Assembly: GCA_011330645.1 (NCBI GenBank)
Contig: DRQB01000143.1
Location: 1 to 17,230, forward strand
Origin: Campylobacterota bacterium
GTDB lineage: Bacteria; Campylobacterota; Campylobacteria; Campylobacterales; Sulfurovaceae
Length of the DNA: 17,230 nt
Direction: 5' to 3'
The notes below the pieces were generated by a model, which saw nothing but the letters and a program-made list of their open reading frames with translations, was not told where the DNA came from and did no database searches. Each line of letters opens with the position of its first letter. Position 1 is the stretch's first letter. This document shows positions 1 to 7,818 of this stretch, one piece after another. Both the position numbers and the translations under genes were made by a program.

Positions 1-1058
1 AAAGCAATACGCTCCGTAAAACTCTTTTTAGATGCACGTTCATGGATGGTGTGGTCTCCGTCACCGTAGGGTCCCCATCCATCTAGGGTGGCTACACCTT
101 GGGAGGAGATAATGTTGGCATCGCTTACGCCTCCGCGTTTTTCGGTAGGGAGTGTGATGTTACATAGGGTGTTGATATGCTCTACAAAGAGAGCTTGTTC
201 TGGTGAGGGTTGCATGACGTCTCTTTGTATGCCACCACTAAGCGTTGAAGTAGTACCTTCTACATAGTTTCTTGCTACTATCTCATCTATGGACTTGAGG
301 ACTCTGTCACGTTCTTCTGTGGTGGTGTAGCGTAGCTCGAAAGTAAGGTGAGCTTTTGGTGAGATGGTGTTGGCACCTATGCCTCCATGCATTTTACCTA
401 CGTTTACGGTGGTTTGTTTGTCTAAGTCAGTCAGAGCCACAAGAGCTATGAGTTTTTGTGCTGCTTCGAGGTTTGCATCGGCTCCTGCAGTGTAGTGGTT
501 CCCTGCGTGTGCAGCTTTACCCTCGATGTCTATGAAAAAGGTACCCACACCTTTACGTCCTACGACTACTTCATCGTGAAGTCCTGCAGCTTCAAAGACC
601 ATACAGTAGTCATACGCCTTGGCGATGTTAGCAGAGAGATACTTGGAGTCATCGCTTCCTGTCTCTTCGTCACTGACAAGCAAGAAGTCTATGTTCTGGA
701 TGTCATCGTATTTTGCTTTGGCATTTCGTAGGGCTTGGAGGGCGACATAGTTGCCACCTTTCATGTCGCAGACTCCTGGGCCATATATCCACTCTGCGTC
801 TTCTGTGAAGTTTTCAAAAGTTTCAGGAGGGAAGACAGTGTCAAGGTGTCCTAGAAGTAGAAGTTTTTTACCCTCTTTATGGGAAGATGTAAAATGTAAA
901 TGATCTCCTATCTCTTTTCGGCTATGTCTTTCTAGTGTATAGCCCAATGCGTTCATCCATGTAGCAAAAATTTTCCCATTTTTGTCTACACCTTCTTTAT
1001 TTTTAGTCCAAGAGTTTATCTCTATAATTGATTTTAACTCATCAAAGTTTTGTTGCAT
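1..1058 (-). CDS. M20 family metallopeptidase, glutamate carboxypeptidase (CPG2)-like, C-terminus cut by window edge
   Basis: Reading the minus strand from the ATG at 1058 gives 352 codons without a stop before the left edge, so the last few residues are missing. The M20 metal and catalytic motifs are visible: GHLDTVF (H71, D73), GVCDMKGG (D98), SDEETGS (E131/E132), FEAAG (E156), AAHAG (H184, in the dimerisation-domain half) and, near the cut end, GDGDHTIHE with the last histidine ligand. This pattern fits the carboxypeptidase G2/ArgE-DapE group, which removes a C-terminal amino acid using two zinc ions. No signal peptide is seen, so it is probably cytoplasmic. A weak GGGA ribosome site precedes the ATG. 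It diverges from the ATP-grasp genes, suggesting it may hydrolyse a related amide product. The family is clear; the substrate (folyl-glutamate, acyl-amino acid or peptide) is not. Confidence 0.88.
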   Translation of the reverse strand, partial: MQQNFDELKSIIEINSWTKNKEGVDKNGKIFATWMNALGYTLERHSRKEIGDHLHFTSSHKEGKKLLLLGHLDTVFPPETFENFTEDAEWIYGPGVCDMKGGNYVALQALRNAKAKYDDIQNIDFLLVSDEETGSDDSKYLSANIAKAYDYCMVFEAAGLHDEVVVGRKGVGTFFIDIEGKAAHAGNHYTAGADANLEAAQKLIALVALTDLDKQTTVNVGKMHGGIGANTISPKAHLTFELRYTTTEERDRVLKSIDEIVARNYVEGTTSTLSGGIQRDVMQPSPEQALFVEHINTLCNITLPTEKRGGVSDANIISSQGVATLDGWGPYGDGDHTIHERASKKSFTERIA

Positions 1059-1163
1059 GGTTACATTCCCATAAATACGACCTAATTCGCGTATGATTTA
1101 TGAATATATTTTATTAAAGTATTGTAAAATGTTACATTAATCTTATGAACTTGGAGGAAGGGT
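1059..1163. promoter_or_regulatory. Divergent intergenic region with a possible plus-strand -10
   Basis: This AT-rich 105-bp gap separates the divergent M20 gene and the first ATP-grasp gene and must carry at least one promoter for each direction. On the plus strand TGTAAAATG gives a possible -10 (TAAAAT, 1125-1130), followed by a strong GGAGG ribosome site at 1153-1157. No convincing -35 element or operator palindrome was found. Confidence 0.35.
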
Positions 1164-2063
1164 ATGGATAGAAAAATAGGGATGTGGCTTTATAGTAACA
1201 GTGGTGGCGACAAGATACAAAAGAAAATCGTTAAAAAACTTTTGGAAAGAGAGATAGAAACGGTTACAGACATTAATTTGCGTAATGCCATAGCCAAAAA
1301 AGGGCATATCTATCATGGGAAGCAAAAGGTAGATGAGCTTGATTTGTTTTTCTCTTATAATGCTGGGGAACAGACACAGTACCAGACTTTTCTCTATCAG
1401 GCACTCAACCGTGTCATACCGATGATAAACTCTTATGAAGCTTTTTCCCTCACAGAAGACAAGTTTCAAACTTCATTCTTACTCCAACAGCATGGCATCG
1501 CTACGCCAGATTTTCAACTTTGTCATAGAGATAACAGTAAGCAGCTTGGTAAGATTATGAATAAGTGGTCAAAGATGGTGTATAAGCCAACAGATGGTTG
1601 GGGAGGTGTTGGACTTACCAAGATAGAAAACCAAGCAACCTTGGATATGCTTATGCCTTTTCTAAATCAGATGGATTTACGTTTCTTCTATGTTGAGAAG
1701 TTTGTGAAGTATGACAACACAGATTTTAGGGTAGACATCGTAGATGGTGAGTTTGTGGCATGTTATGGGCGTAAAGCATCAAAGTCAGATTGGCGTACCA
1801 ATGTGACAAGTGGGGGTTCAGTTTTTTTACGTGAGCCAGATGATGAAGTGATAGAGATAGCAAAAAAGGCAGCAGAAGTTTGTGGTGCCGACATCGCAGG
1901 TGTGGACATCATCTATGACTTGGAGAGAGAAGAGTATGTGGTACTTGAAGTAAACGGTATTCCAGCATTTGCTACACCAGAGCAAGAGAAGATGGGCTTA
2001 GATTTCAACAAAAAGAAAATCAACATGATTGTTGATATGATAGATAGAAAAACGAAGAAATAG
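1164..2063 (+). CDS. RimK-like ATP-grasp ligase (first of a pair)
   Basis: This 299-residue protein has an ATP-grasp fold of the RimK/glutathione-synthetase type, which activates a carboxylate with ATP and joins it to an amine. Visible elements are the ATP-binding lysine region MVYKPTDGWGG (K141 and glycine-rich loop 145-150), the DFRVD strand (187-191), the RimK-like NVTSGGS loop (213-219), D248 and an intact LEVNG motif (E262, N264) for magnesium. Residues 1-95 form the smaller pre-ATP-grasp region. The ATG follows a strong GGAGG site 6 bases upstream. It reads in the same direction as the second ATP-grasp gene 150 bp downstream and diverges from an M20 carboxypeptidase. All catalytic positions look intact, so it is probably active. 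The substrate is unknown; S6-type glutamylation, peptide modification or small-metabolite amidation are all possible. Confidence 0.8.
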   Translation: MDRKIGMWLYSNSGGDKIQKKIVKKLLEREIETVTDINLRNAIAKKGHIYHGKQKVDELDLFFSYNAGEQTQYQTFLYQALNRVIPMINSYEAFSLTEDKFQTSFLLQQHGIATPDFQLCHRDNSKQLGKIMNKWSKMVYKPTDGWGGVGLTKIENQATLDMLMPFLNQMDLRFFYVEKFVKYDNTDFRVDIVDGEFVACYGRKASKSDWRTNVTSGGSVFLREPDDEVIEIAKKAAEVCGADIAGVDIIYDLEREEYVVLEVNGIPAFATPEQEKMGLDFNKKKINMIVDMIDRKTKK

Positions 2064-2072
2064 GGTTTAGGC

Positions 2073-2155
2073 TTATCTTGAAACACTCTGGCACAATGCA
2101 AATGGCAAAGCCACCCCTTTGGGGACGGTGCATTGCTTGTCGTATTCCAAGATAA
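2073..2155. repeat. Nested palindromic structured element in the intergenic gap
   Basis: The 149-bp gap between the ATP-grasp genes can fold as a multi-branched structure. The outer stem pairs TTATCTTG (2073-2080) with CAAGATAA (2148-2155), and a middle stem pairs CAATGCA (2094-2100) with TGCATTG (2129-2135). Two apical hairpins are GGC-AAA-GCC (2104-2112) and CCCC-TTT-GGGG (2114-2124). All stems are perfect. It may be a REP-like palindromic repeat or an mRNA element separating expression of the two genes. There is no coding potential, and no known riboswitch was recognised. Confidence 0.5.
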
Positions 2156-2245
2156 ACCAAAACAAGATAACCAAAAATAGACATAGTAGTATAAAATAAA
2201 CGAGGAGAACAAATGGCAAAGCAAAAACAAGATAAATTACCAAAA
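2148..2245 (+). repeat. Three short direct repeats CAAGATAA-n-CCAAAA
   Basis: CAAGATAAACCAAAA (2148-2162) is followed at once by CAAGATAACCAAAA (2163-2176), and a third variant, with ATTA inserted, lies at 2228-2245 inside the first codons of the second ATP-grasp gene. The short string AATGGCAAAGC also occurs twice, at 2101-2111 and at the start codon 2212-2222. This looks like a local duplication of the gene start into its own leader. Function is unknown. Confidence 0.45.
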
Positions 2246-3652
2246 ATAGGGATGTTATATCTAGATCATGTACTAAGATTTTTTGATAAATCAAACTTTA
2301 AAGGGTGGCCGGACAAGATTGAGACGGTGACCTACCACTGGAAAAATGATAAAGAGCGTTTCATTAATGAGGTAAAGCGTAAGAAAATAGACATTCTTAT
2401 AGGGAACATTCCTGCTACAGCGTATGAGACATTTAGAGAGATAGCACGTGCGCTTCCAAATGTGCAGTTCATACCGTCTATGGATACACAGTTCTCCAAC
2501 AAGTCTAAAGAGAACGTGACACGTTTTGCATGGAAGTATGATATACCTATCCCGCAAACGTATATATTTTATGACAAAGAGAAGGCTGCTAAGTTCATTG
2601 ACAAAACAGAATTTCCTAAGATTATCAAAAAATCATACGGCCCTTCTAACTATGGTGGGTACTTTGTGCATAAGGTAGACTCTGCGCAAGAAGCGCATAA
2701 CCTTTTGGCTCAGAAGAAGTACCATCCAGCGTATTTCCAAGACTTTGTACCGATGTCTGCAGATGTCCGTGTGATGCTCATAGGACATAAGCCTGTCTGT
2801 GCTTTCTGGAGACGTCCACCTGAGGGCGAGTGGCTTACCAATACTTCTCAGGGTGGAAGTATGGACTATATGGATGTACCTAAAGAGCTTCTTGACCTTG
2901 CCGTGCAAGTCTCTAAAAATGCAAACGCCGAGTACTGGGCATGTGACATCGCCGTAGGTGAAGATGGAAAGTACCGTATCTTGGAGTGTGCAACAGCCTT
3001 TGCTGCGTTCCCATACATCAGAGACTGGATAGGTCAGTACTTGATGTGGAAGTTCTCAAATGGTAGATTTGCCAAGCCAAACATTCCACTTTATAACTGG
3101 GAAGAGCTTGGTACGATGGATGCCTCTGTACTTAGAACACTGCGTTACATTACCTTTGGACGTTATACGCCTAGTTATGATGGTGCCTATTTCCTCGATA
3201 AAAAGGTAAAAGAGACAGAAGAAGGTGAAATGTACCTCCATGAGATGGATGCACTCTATCCAATCTTATTGACCGAAGACAGAACTGAGGAAGAGTGGCC
3301 AAGTGAGAAATGGAATTTTCAAGACAACTATGGACATACTGTAAGAAAAGTACATGCCAAGTCGAACCCTATGGAGAAAGAACTTCCTGAAGAACTTGAA
3401 GAAGTCTCTGGCGATGAGAGTGAAGAATCAGCTGTGATGCTTACAGAAAAGAAGATGAAGAAGATACTTACAAAAGTAGAGGGTATTGGTAAGAAAAAAT
3501 CTGCTGAACTCATCAAAGAGTTGGGTGTAGATGGTTTGGTGGATGCCTTAGAAGATGCACCGGAAAAACTCAAAAAAGATTTTGACTGGATGAAGAAAAA
3601 AGTACTTAAAGAACTTAATAAACAGTGGGAAGCCTTTAAAGCTAAACTCTAA
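2213..3652 (+). CDS. ATP-grasp domain protein with C-terminal helix-hairpin-helix tail
   Basis: This 479-residue protein has a RimK-like ATP-grasp domain at about 1-290: nucleotide-site lysines IIKKSYGPSNYGG (K139/K140 and glycine loop), SADVRVMLIG (183-191), NTSQGGS (210-216) and D245. The final metal motif reads ILECATAF (E258, then alanine at 260) where RimK and the neighbouring protein have E-x-N, so one magnesium ligand is absent. A middle region (290-385) has no recognised domain. An acidic linker rich in Glu (387-407) leads to a helix-hairpin-helix-like segment (VEGIGKKKSAELIKELG, 422-438) and a Lys-rich helix to the end. A strong GAGGAG site (2202-2207) supports the start. It may be a partner or altered-activity ligase working with the first ATP-grasp enzyme. 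Domain calls are fairly sure; the function is not known. Confidence 0.78.
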   Translation: MAKQKQDKLPKIGMLYLDHVLRFFDKSNFKGWPDKIETVTYHWKNDKERFINEVKRKKIDILIGNIPATAYETFREIARALPNVQFIPSMDTQFSNKSKENVTRFAWKYDIPIPQTYIFYDKEKAAKFIDKTEFPKIIKKSYGPSNYGGYFVHKVDSAQEAHNLLAQKKYHPAYFQDFVPMSADVRVMLIGHKPVCAFWRRPPEGEWLTNTSQGGSMDYMDVPKELLDLAVQVSKNANAEYWACDIAVGEDGKYRILECATAFAAFPYIRDWIGQYLMWKFSNGRFAKPNIPLYNWEELGTMDASVLRTLRYITFGRYTPSYDGAYFLDKKVKETEEGEMYLHEMDALYPILLTEDRTEEEWPSEKWNFQDNYGHTVRKVHAKSNPMEKELPEELEEVSGDESEESAVMLTEKKMKKILTKVEGIGKKKSAELIKELGVDGLVDALEDAPEKLKKDFDWMKKKVLKELNKQWEAFKAKL

Positions 3653-3662
3653 CTTCAAATTC

Positions 3663-3684
3663 GGTGTTGTCATGGGACAACACC
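3663..3684 (+). terminator. Perfect hairpin after the second ATP-grasp gene
   Basis: GGTGTTGTC (3663-3671) and GACAACACC (3676-3684) form a perfect 9-bp stem with an ATGG loop, 11 bases after the stop codon. There is no clear T-run on either strand, so it may be an attenuator, an mRNA 3' stabiliser or a terminator of the non-U-tract type. Confidence 0.55.
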
Positions 3685-3703
3685 CTACAACTTACACTAT
3701 AGA

Positions 3704-3717
3704 AAATTTGCTATAAT
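3704..3717 (+). promoter_or_regulatory. Sigma70-type -10 promoter for the M14 carboxypeptidase gene
   Basis: AATTTGCTATAATTCC contains a perfect TATAAT (3712-3717) preceded by TTTGC, the usual Campylobacterota style in which the -35 box is weak. It would start transcription about 27 bases upstream of the ATG at 3751. Together with the preceding hairpin it suggests the M14 gene has its own promoter. Confidence 0.6.
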
Positions 3718-3750
3718 TCCACAAAATAAATAGTTTAAAGATACACAATA

Positions 3751-6327
3751 ATGAAAAACCAATATATGTCTTATGATGAGAGTCTCCACTTTCTTTATGA
3801 GATTGAAAAAAGCCATCCTGAACTTATTAAAATAGAGAAAATAGGTACAACCTATGAAGGACGAGATATTGTCCTTGCCAAGATAAGTAAAAATGTCGAA
3901 ACAGCCGATGAAAAACCTGCGATGCTCTTTACGGGGAGTATCCATGCACGTGAGTGGGTTGGGCATGAGTTGGCGTTGAAGTTTATTAGCTATATGGCTG
4001 AAAACCAAGACATAGACCCAGTGTTAGAGAAATCACTCACAGAGTCTACCATGTATATGGTGCCTTGTTTGAATCCTGATGGGTATGAGTATTCACGTAA
4101 ACATTTCTCTTTTTGGCGTAAGAACAGACGTAAAAACCATGATGGTACGATAGGGGTAGACCTTAACCGTAACTTCTCCATAGGTTTTGTCAAGCAGTCT
4201 AACACCTCTTCAAATGTGTATGGTGGAGAAGAGCCCTTTTCTGAAGCAGAGACAAGAGCCATCAAAGAGTTTGTCGATACACATGAAAACATTACCATAG
4301 CCTTTGACTATCACTCTCAGGGAAATGTATTTTTCCCTGCACACAAGTTTATGCATGAAGCAGAGATAGACGGTACAGACATGAACGTACTGTGTGCAAA
4401 TATGAATGATGAGTTTGCCAAAGTAACAGGACGTAAATACGGTATACACAGAGGGAAGCCACCTGCAGGGCTCATCTCTGGTTCTGGACGTGAGTATTAT
4501 TATTCTAAAGGTATCATAGCCATTGTTGCTGAGGTAGGGACGAAGAATATCCCTGACTATATGAAGAGTATGTCAGGTAGTATTCATGAAAATATCCCTG
4601 CACTCAAACATGCCTTTTCTGAAGTGATTAACTACTCAGATGTGGCACCTAAAAGGGTAGATGATTTTACCATTGAAAGTAGAGATGCCACTTCTGTGAC
4701 ACTTACATGGAAGTATGAAATACGCGATGATATCTTTTTTGAGATTTTTAGAAGTACCAAAGATAAAGATGCCTGTAATGAACGTACGAAAGTAGGGATC
4801 GTCGGGGCGCATACATTCATCGATAGAGATTTGAACTCTTCTACCAACTATCACTACACCATTCGTGCAGTCAATAAAACAACAGGCTATAAATCACCAT
4901 TTGCACCTGTGGTAAAAGTACGTACGTGGCTTGAAGATGATGAGTTTTTTAAACTCATCTTTGCCAATAAGTCGGGCACAGGGTATGTAGGACAGTATAC
5001 GCAAGAGCAGAACCGTTCGCACTTTGGACTTAACTCACTCTTTGTAGGTATCAATAAGTCTCGTGGTATCTGTGATGCCGTGATGAGTTTTGATCTTGAC
5101 AGCATCCCTGAAAATGCTATTATCAAGTCGGCACGTTTTTACATCTATCCGATGAACCGTGTAGGTGCGAAGATAGAAAGATTTGGTGAGTGGAATCTCT
5201 CATTGCTCGAACAAGATAGTTTTACTGAAGTAACAGATTTTAATGAGATTGAAAATGCCACAAGTAAAGAAGTTATTGGGCGTGCGATACAGTCAAGTAA
5301 TCTTACGCAAGGTATTTGGAATCACTGGAGTTTTTCTAAACATGAATGTAAACTTCTACAAGAGGAGATAGACAAAGGACAAGCTGTCTTTAGACTTGAT
5401 GGTCCTAAAACTTTACCCGATGGTGAAGACTCACAAATGATGCAGTTTGACATAGGGTATGGACAATATGGTGGAGGTATCCATTATAGACCGATACTTG
5501 ACATTAAATACACACTTGAAAATGAAAAAATAAAGCTGCCAAGTGCAACACGTACGACGATATGTTTTGACAAAACCAATGAAAAGCTCAAGTCTGGATT
5601 TGATGCAGAAGGGAGACGTGTTTATGGCTATCTAGACTTTGATCTAAGCCAACTTCCAGACCCTCAAACTACGATGATAACCCAATGTGCACTTCGTATA
5701 CGTAATAACAATACATTCAAGAGTAAATCGGATGTGCATTACTATGTTGAGCTTGTTGAAGTCGATGAAGTGGGTACCTATGAAGATATTAAAAACCGTG
5801 AGAAGATAGAGTACATTGGTTATGAAGTTGCAGAGAATGACTTGGCGAAAAAAGAGTGTCAGTACTTCAAGTTTGATACGCTTTCTAAAAAAGTGTTAGA
5901 TGAGATGCACCAAAAAGGCAAAAAGCTCAAGCTTGTCATCAAACCTACATCATCTTTGGGTATTAAAAACAGAATTATCGAGTGGAATGACGATGCAGAA
6001 CTTGTTATTAAGTACATTCCTAAACGTCGTCAGTCTGTAGCCAAAGTAGAAAACCTAAAACTCTCTAAAGAGAACAAGATGATAAAACTCTCTTGGGATA
6101 AAGTAGAAGATGAGGCACTCAATGGTTATTATGTTGTTCGTAATAGTTTTCATGTACCTAACCATTTCATGGATGGAGTGAAAATATATGGAGGTAAAGA
6201 CACTTACACCTTTGATAACTTTGCTTCCTTTGAGAAAGAGAAATATTATGCAGTCTTTGCTTACGATGATGTACCCAACTTTTCTGAACCCGCAATGATT
6301 AAATATAATCCTCTTGAGAAATATTAA
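3751..6327 (+). CDS. M14 zinc carboxypeptidase with fibronectin-type and beta-sandwich domains, no signal peptide
   Basis: This 858-residue protein starts with a complete M14 carboxypeptidase domain (about 5-290). The zinc ligands are H65 and E68 in SIHAREW and H188 in DYHSQG; substrate-binding NPDG and DLNRNF (R140) and the catalytic glutamate E261 in IVAEVGT are all present. A fibronectin-III-like domain follows (about 300-391), then two beta-rich segments (about 395-590 and 595-755, each ending in an L-IKY strand) and a second fibronectin-like domain (763-858). Secreted M14 enzymes usually carry a signal peptide and propeptide; here the catalytic domain starts within a few residues of the only reasonable start, with no hydrophobic leader, so the enzyme looks cytoplasmic or is exported in another way. 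It probably trims C-terminal residues of a peptide or protein. The two ATP-grasp genes upstream suggest a ligase/hydrolase pair. Confidence 0.85.
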   Translation: MKNQYMSYDESLHFLYEIEKSHPELIKIEKIGTTYEGRDIVLAKISKNVETADEKPAMLFTGSIHAREWVGHELALKFISYMAENQDIDPVLEKSLTESTMYMVPCLNPDGYEYSRKHFSFWRKNRRKNHDGTIGVDLNRNFSIGFVKQSNTSSNVYGGEEPFSEAETRAIKEFVDTHENITIAFDYHSQGNVFFPAHKFMHEAEIDGTDMNVLCANMNDEFAKVTGRKYGIHRGKPPAGLISGSGREYYYSKGIIAIVAEVGTKNIPDYMKSMSGSIHENIPALKHAFSEVINYSDVAPKRVDDFTIESRDATSVTLTWKYEIRDDIFFEIFRSTKDKDACNERTKVGIVGAHTFIDRDLNSSTNYHYTIRAVNKTTGYKSPFAPVVKVRTWLEDDEFFKLIFANKSGTGYVGQYTQEQNRSHFGLNSLFVGINKSRGICDAVMSFDLDSIPENAIIKSARFYIYPMNRVGAKIERFGEWNLSLLEQDSFTEVTDFNEIENATSKEVIGRAIQSSNLTQGIWNHWSFSKHECKLLQEEIDKGQAVFRLDGPKTLPDGEDSQMMQFDIGYGQYGGGIHYRPILDIKYTLENEKIKLPSATRTTICFDKTNEKLKSGFDAEGRRVYGYLDFDLSQLPDPQTTMITQCALRIRNNNTFKSKSDVHYYVELVEVDEVGTYEDIKNREKIEYIGYEVAENDLAKKECQYFKFDTLSKKVLDEMHQKGKKLKLVIKPTSSLGIKNRIIEWNDDAELVIKYIPKRRQSVAKVENLKLSKENKMIKLSWDKVEDEALNGYYVVRNSFHVPNHFMDGVKIYGGKDTYTFDNFASFEKEKYYAVFAYDDVPNFSEPAMIKYNPLEKY

Positions 6328-6332
6328 TGAGT

Positions 6333-6353
6333 AGGGTCGATAAAATCGACCTT
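6333..6353 (+). terminator. Hairpin after the M14 gene
   Basis: GGTCGAT (6335-6341) and ATCGACC (6345-6351) form a perfect stem with an AAA loop, extendable by a G-T and an A-T pair. It lies 7 bases after the stop codon. No long T-run follows, so termination is likely but not certain. Confidence 0.55.
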
Positions 6354-6409
6354 AACGTATTTCAAGCAACAAATAAGACTAATTAACTCCTATTTAAAAT
6401 CCTCTATGT

Positions 6410-6415
6410 TATACT
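6410..6415 (+). promoter_or_regulatory. -10 box directly before the LRV gene start
   Basis: TATACT (6410-6415) sits only 5 bases before the ATG at 6421. A normal start point 6-7 bases after the -10 would fall on or next to the A of the ATG, giving a leaderless message. No Shine-Dalgarno sequence is visible, which agrees with this reading. The next in-frame Met is almost 100 codons further on. Confidence 0.45.
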
Positions 6416-6420
6416 AAAGT

Positions 6421-7818
6421 ATGACAAAACAAACATTACCTGAATTATTAGCATCAGCAGCAGATAAGAAGTTTCTTTTTTTAGGAAGAGAAGGGCTTTT
6501 TACGCAAGATGAGATAGTACGCTTTTTGAAAAAGTATGATATCACAACGACAAAATATTTGGAAGAGGATGTTGTTGCTATCATAGAACCACTTAGCTTG
6601 AATCCTGTAGAAGAAGATATATCTAATGATGCCTATGATGCTAAGGTACCTTCATTTAGCCTAGATGCATTTGAAAAATTTCTCTCAGAGAGTATTAATG
6701 ATGATGAACTGCTTATGGCTATTAAGCTTACCAATGACCAAGATAGAGTGTTTAGACTGTTAGGTAATGAAAATATCTCTGAAGAACTCTTTGTAAAGCT
6801 TCTTATGATGTACGAGTGGCATGATGATGAAGAGGATAACAGAGAAGACCGTGATACCATTATGTACACGCTTAAGCGTTATATTGACATTAAACCCAAT
6901 GAAGCAGATTTGCACTACTCATACTTGACCCTACGCCGTTTGGCTACAGAGGCTACAAACCCTAAGTTACTTTTGGCACTCATAGGCTTTCAGAACTTTG
7001 AATTTCTTATCCGTGGGAAAGAGAAGGTGACACTGCGTGAGACCATCGCACGTAATGCCTACCTAGATAAAGAGGTCATCACCAAGCTTGTAAGCCTTAG
7101 AGATAAAAGAGTAGATGTGGCACTGGCAGGAAATGCCACAGTGGAGACAGCACTTTTACAAACACTTCTGGAAAAAGAGAACGAGCAGATAAACGAAGCA
7201 CTTGCTACCAATGCAAACATAGATAACGAGATATTTAAAACACTCCTCACAAAAGAAGACAAAGTGGTACAACTTTTGCTACTGTCTCAGAAGATAGATC
7301 TAGAACGTTTAGCTTTTATAGATGCCCAAGCATTGGATGAAGCACTGTTCTCGACGATAGGTGCCAATGAGCACTTAGATGCAGAAGTGATAGATGCCCT
7401 GAAACAAAGAAAGTATGAAACACTCTTATGTAACCTTGCACAAAATAGAACACTGAGTACGGAGCAACTGGAAGCCATCTATGAAAAAGGCATGAACGCT
7501 ACGCTAGCATGTTTGGCTATGAATGCTGCTATGCCTGTAGCACTGTTAGAAAAGTTTTATAACACTTATGAAGAGAAGGAAGTACAGTTGGCTTTAGCCC
7601 ATAACCCTCGTACCCCAGAGCCTATACTCCGTGCCCTTTTTGAAAAAGATGACTTGGAGATACAAAGAAATATGGCATCAAATTCTTCTATCCCTTTGGA
7701 TATTTTAGATATTCTCAAAGTAGATACGAGATTGCAAAATGAGTTGGCGAAGAATCCTATACTCATCAAAGGGTATGAAACAGTGTTAGATTATGACAAG
7801 AAGGCGGTACAGTTTTAA
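6421..7818 (+). CDS. Leucine-rich repeat variant (LRV)-type repeat protein
   Basis: This 465-residue acidic, mostly helical protein contains repeats of about 24-40 residues from roughly 205 to 445. Their shared pattern is A-L-A-x-N-x-x-(L/T/I)-(P/D/E), a short helix and a following K/E-rich turn: VALAGNATVETAL, EALATNANIDNEI, NLAQNRTLSTEQL, CLAMNAAMPVALL, ALAHNPRTPEPIL, NMASNSSIPLDIL. This is the LRV/HEAT-like alpha-solenoid style, usually a protein-binding scaffold. The N-terminal 90 residues look like a separate alpha/beta domain, possibly BRCT-like, which is a weak call. There are no membrane or signal segments. Its stop overlaps the start of the MoxR gene by one base (TAATG), so the two proteins are probably made together and may interact, with the solenoid as adaptor for the ATPase. 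Confidence 0.72.
   Translation: MTKQTLPELLASAADKKFLFLGREGLFTQDEIVRFLKKYDITTTKYLEEDVVAIIEPLSLNPVEEDISNDAYDAKVPSFSLDAFEKFLSESINDDELLMAIKLTNDQDRVFRLLGNENISEELFVKLLMMYEWHDDEEDNREDRDTIMYTLKRYIDIKPNEADLHYSYLTLRRLATEATNPKLLLALIGFQNFEFLIRGKEKVTLRETIARNAYLDKEVITKLVSLRDKRVDVALAGNATVETALLQTLLEKENEQINEALATNANIDNEIFKTLLTKEDKVVQLLLLSQKIDLERLAFIDAQALDEALFSTIGANEHLDAEVIDALKQRKYETLLCNLAQNRTLSTEQLEAIYEKGMNATLACLAMNAAMPVALLEKFYNTYEEKEVQLALAHNPRTPEPILRALFEKDDLEIQRNMASNSSIPLDILDILKVDTRLQNELAKNPILIKGYETVLDYDKKAVQF

Noticed and set aside
456..731. Open frame of 91 codons on the plus strand
   Set aside because: It is antisense to the clearly conserved M20 peptidase, has odd Cys/Val-rich composition and no ribosome site.
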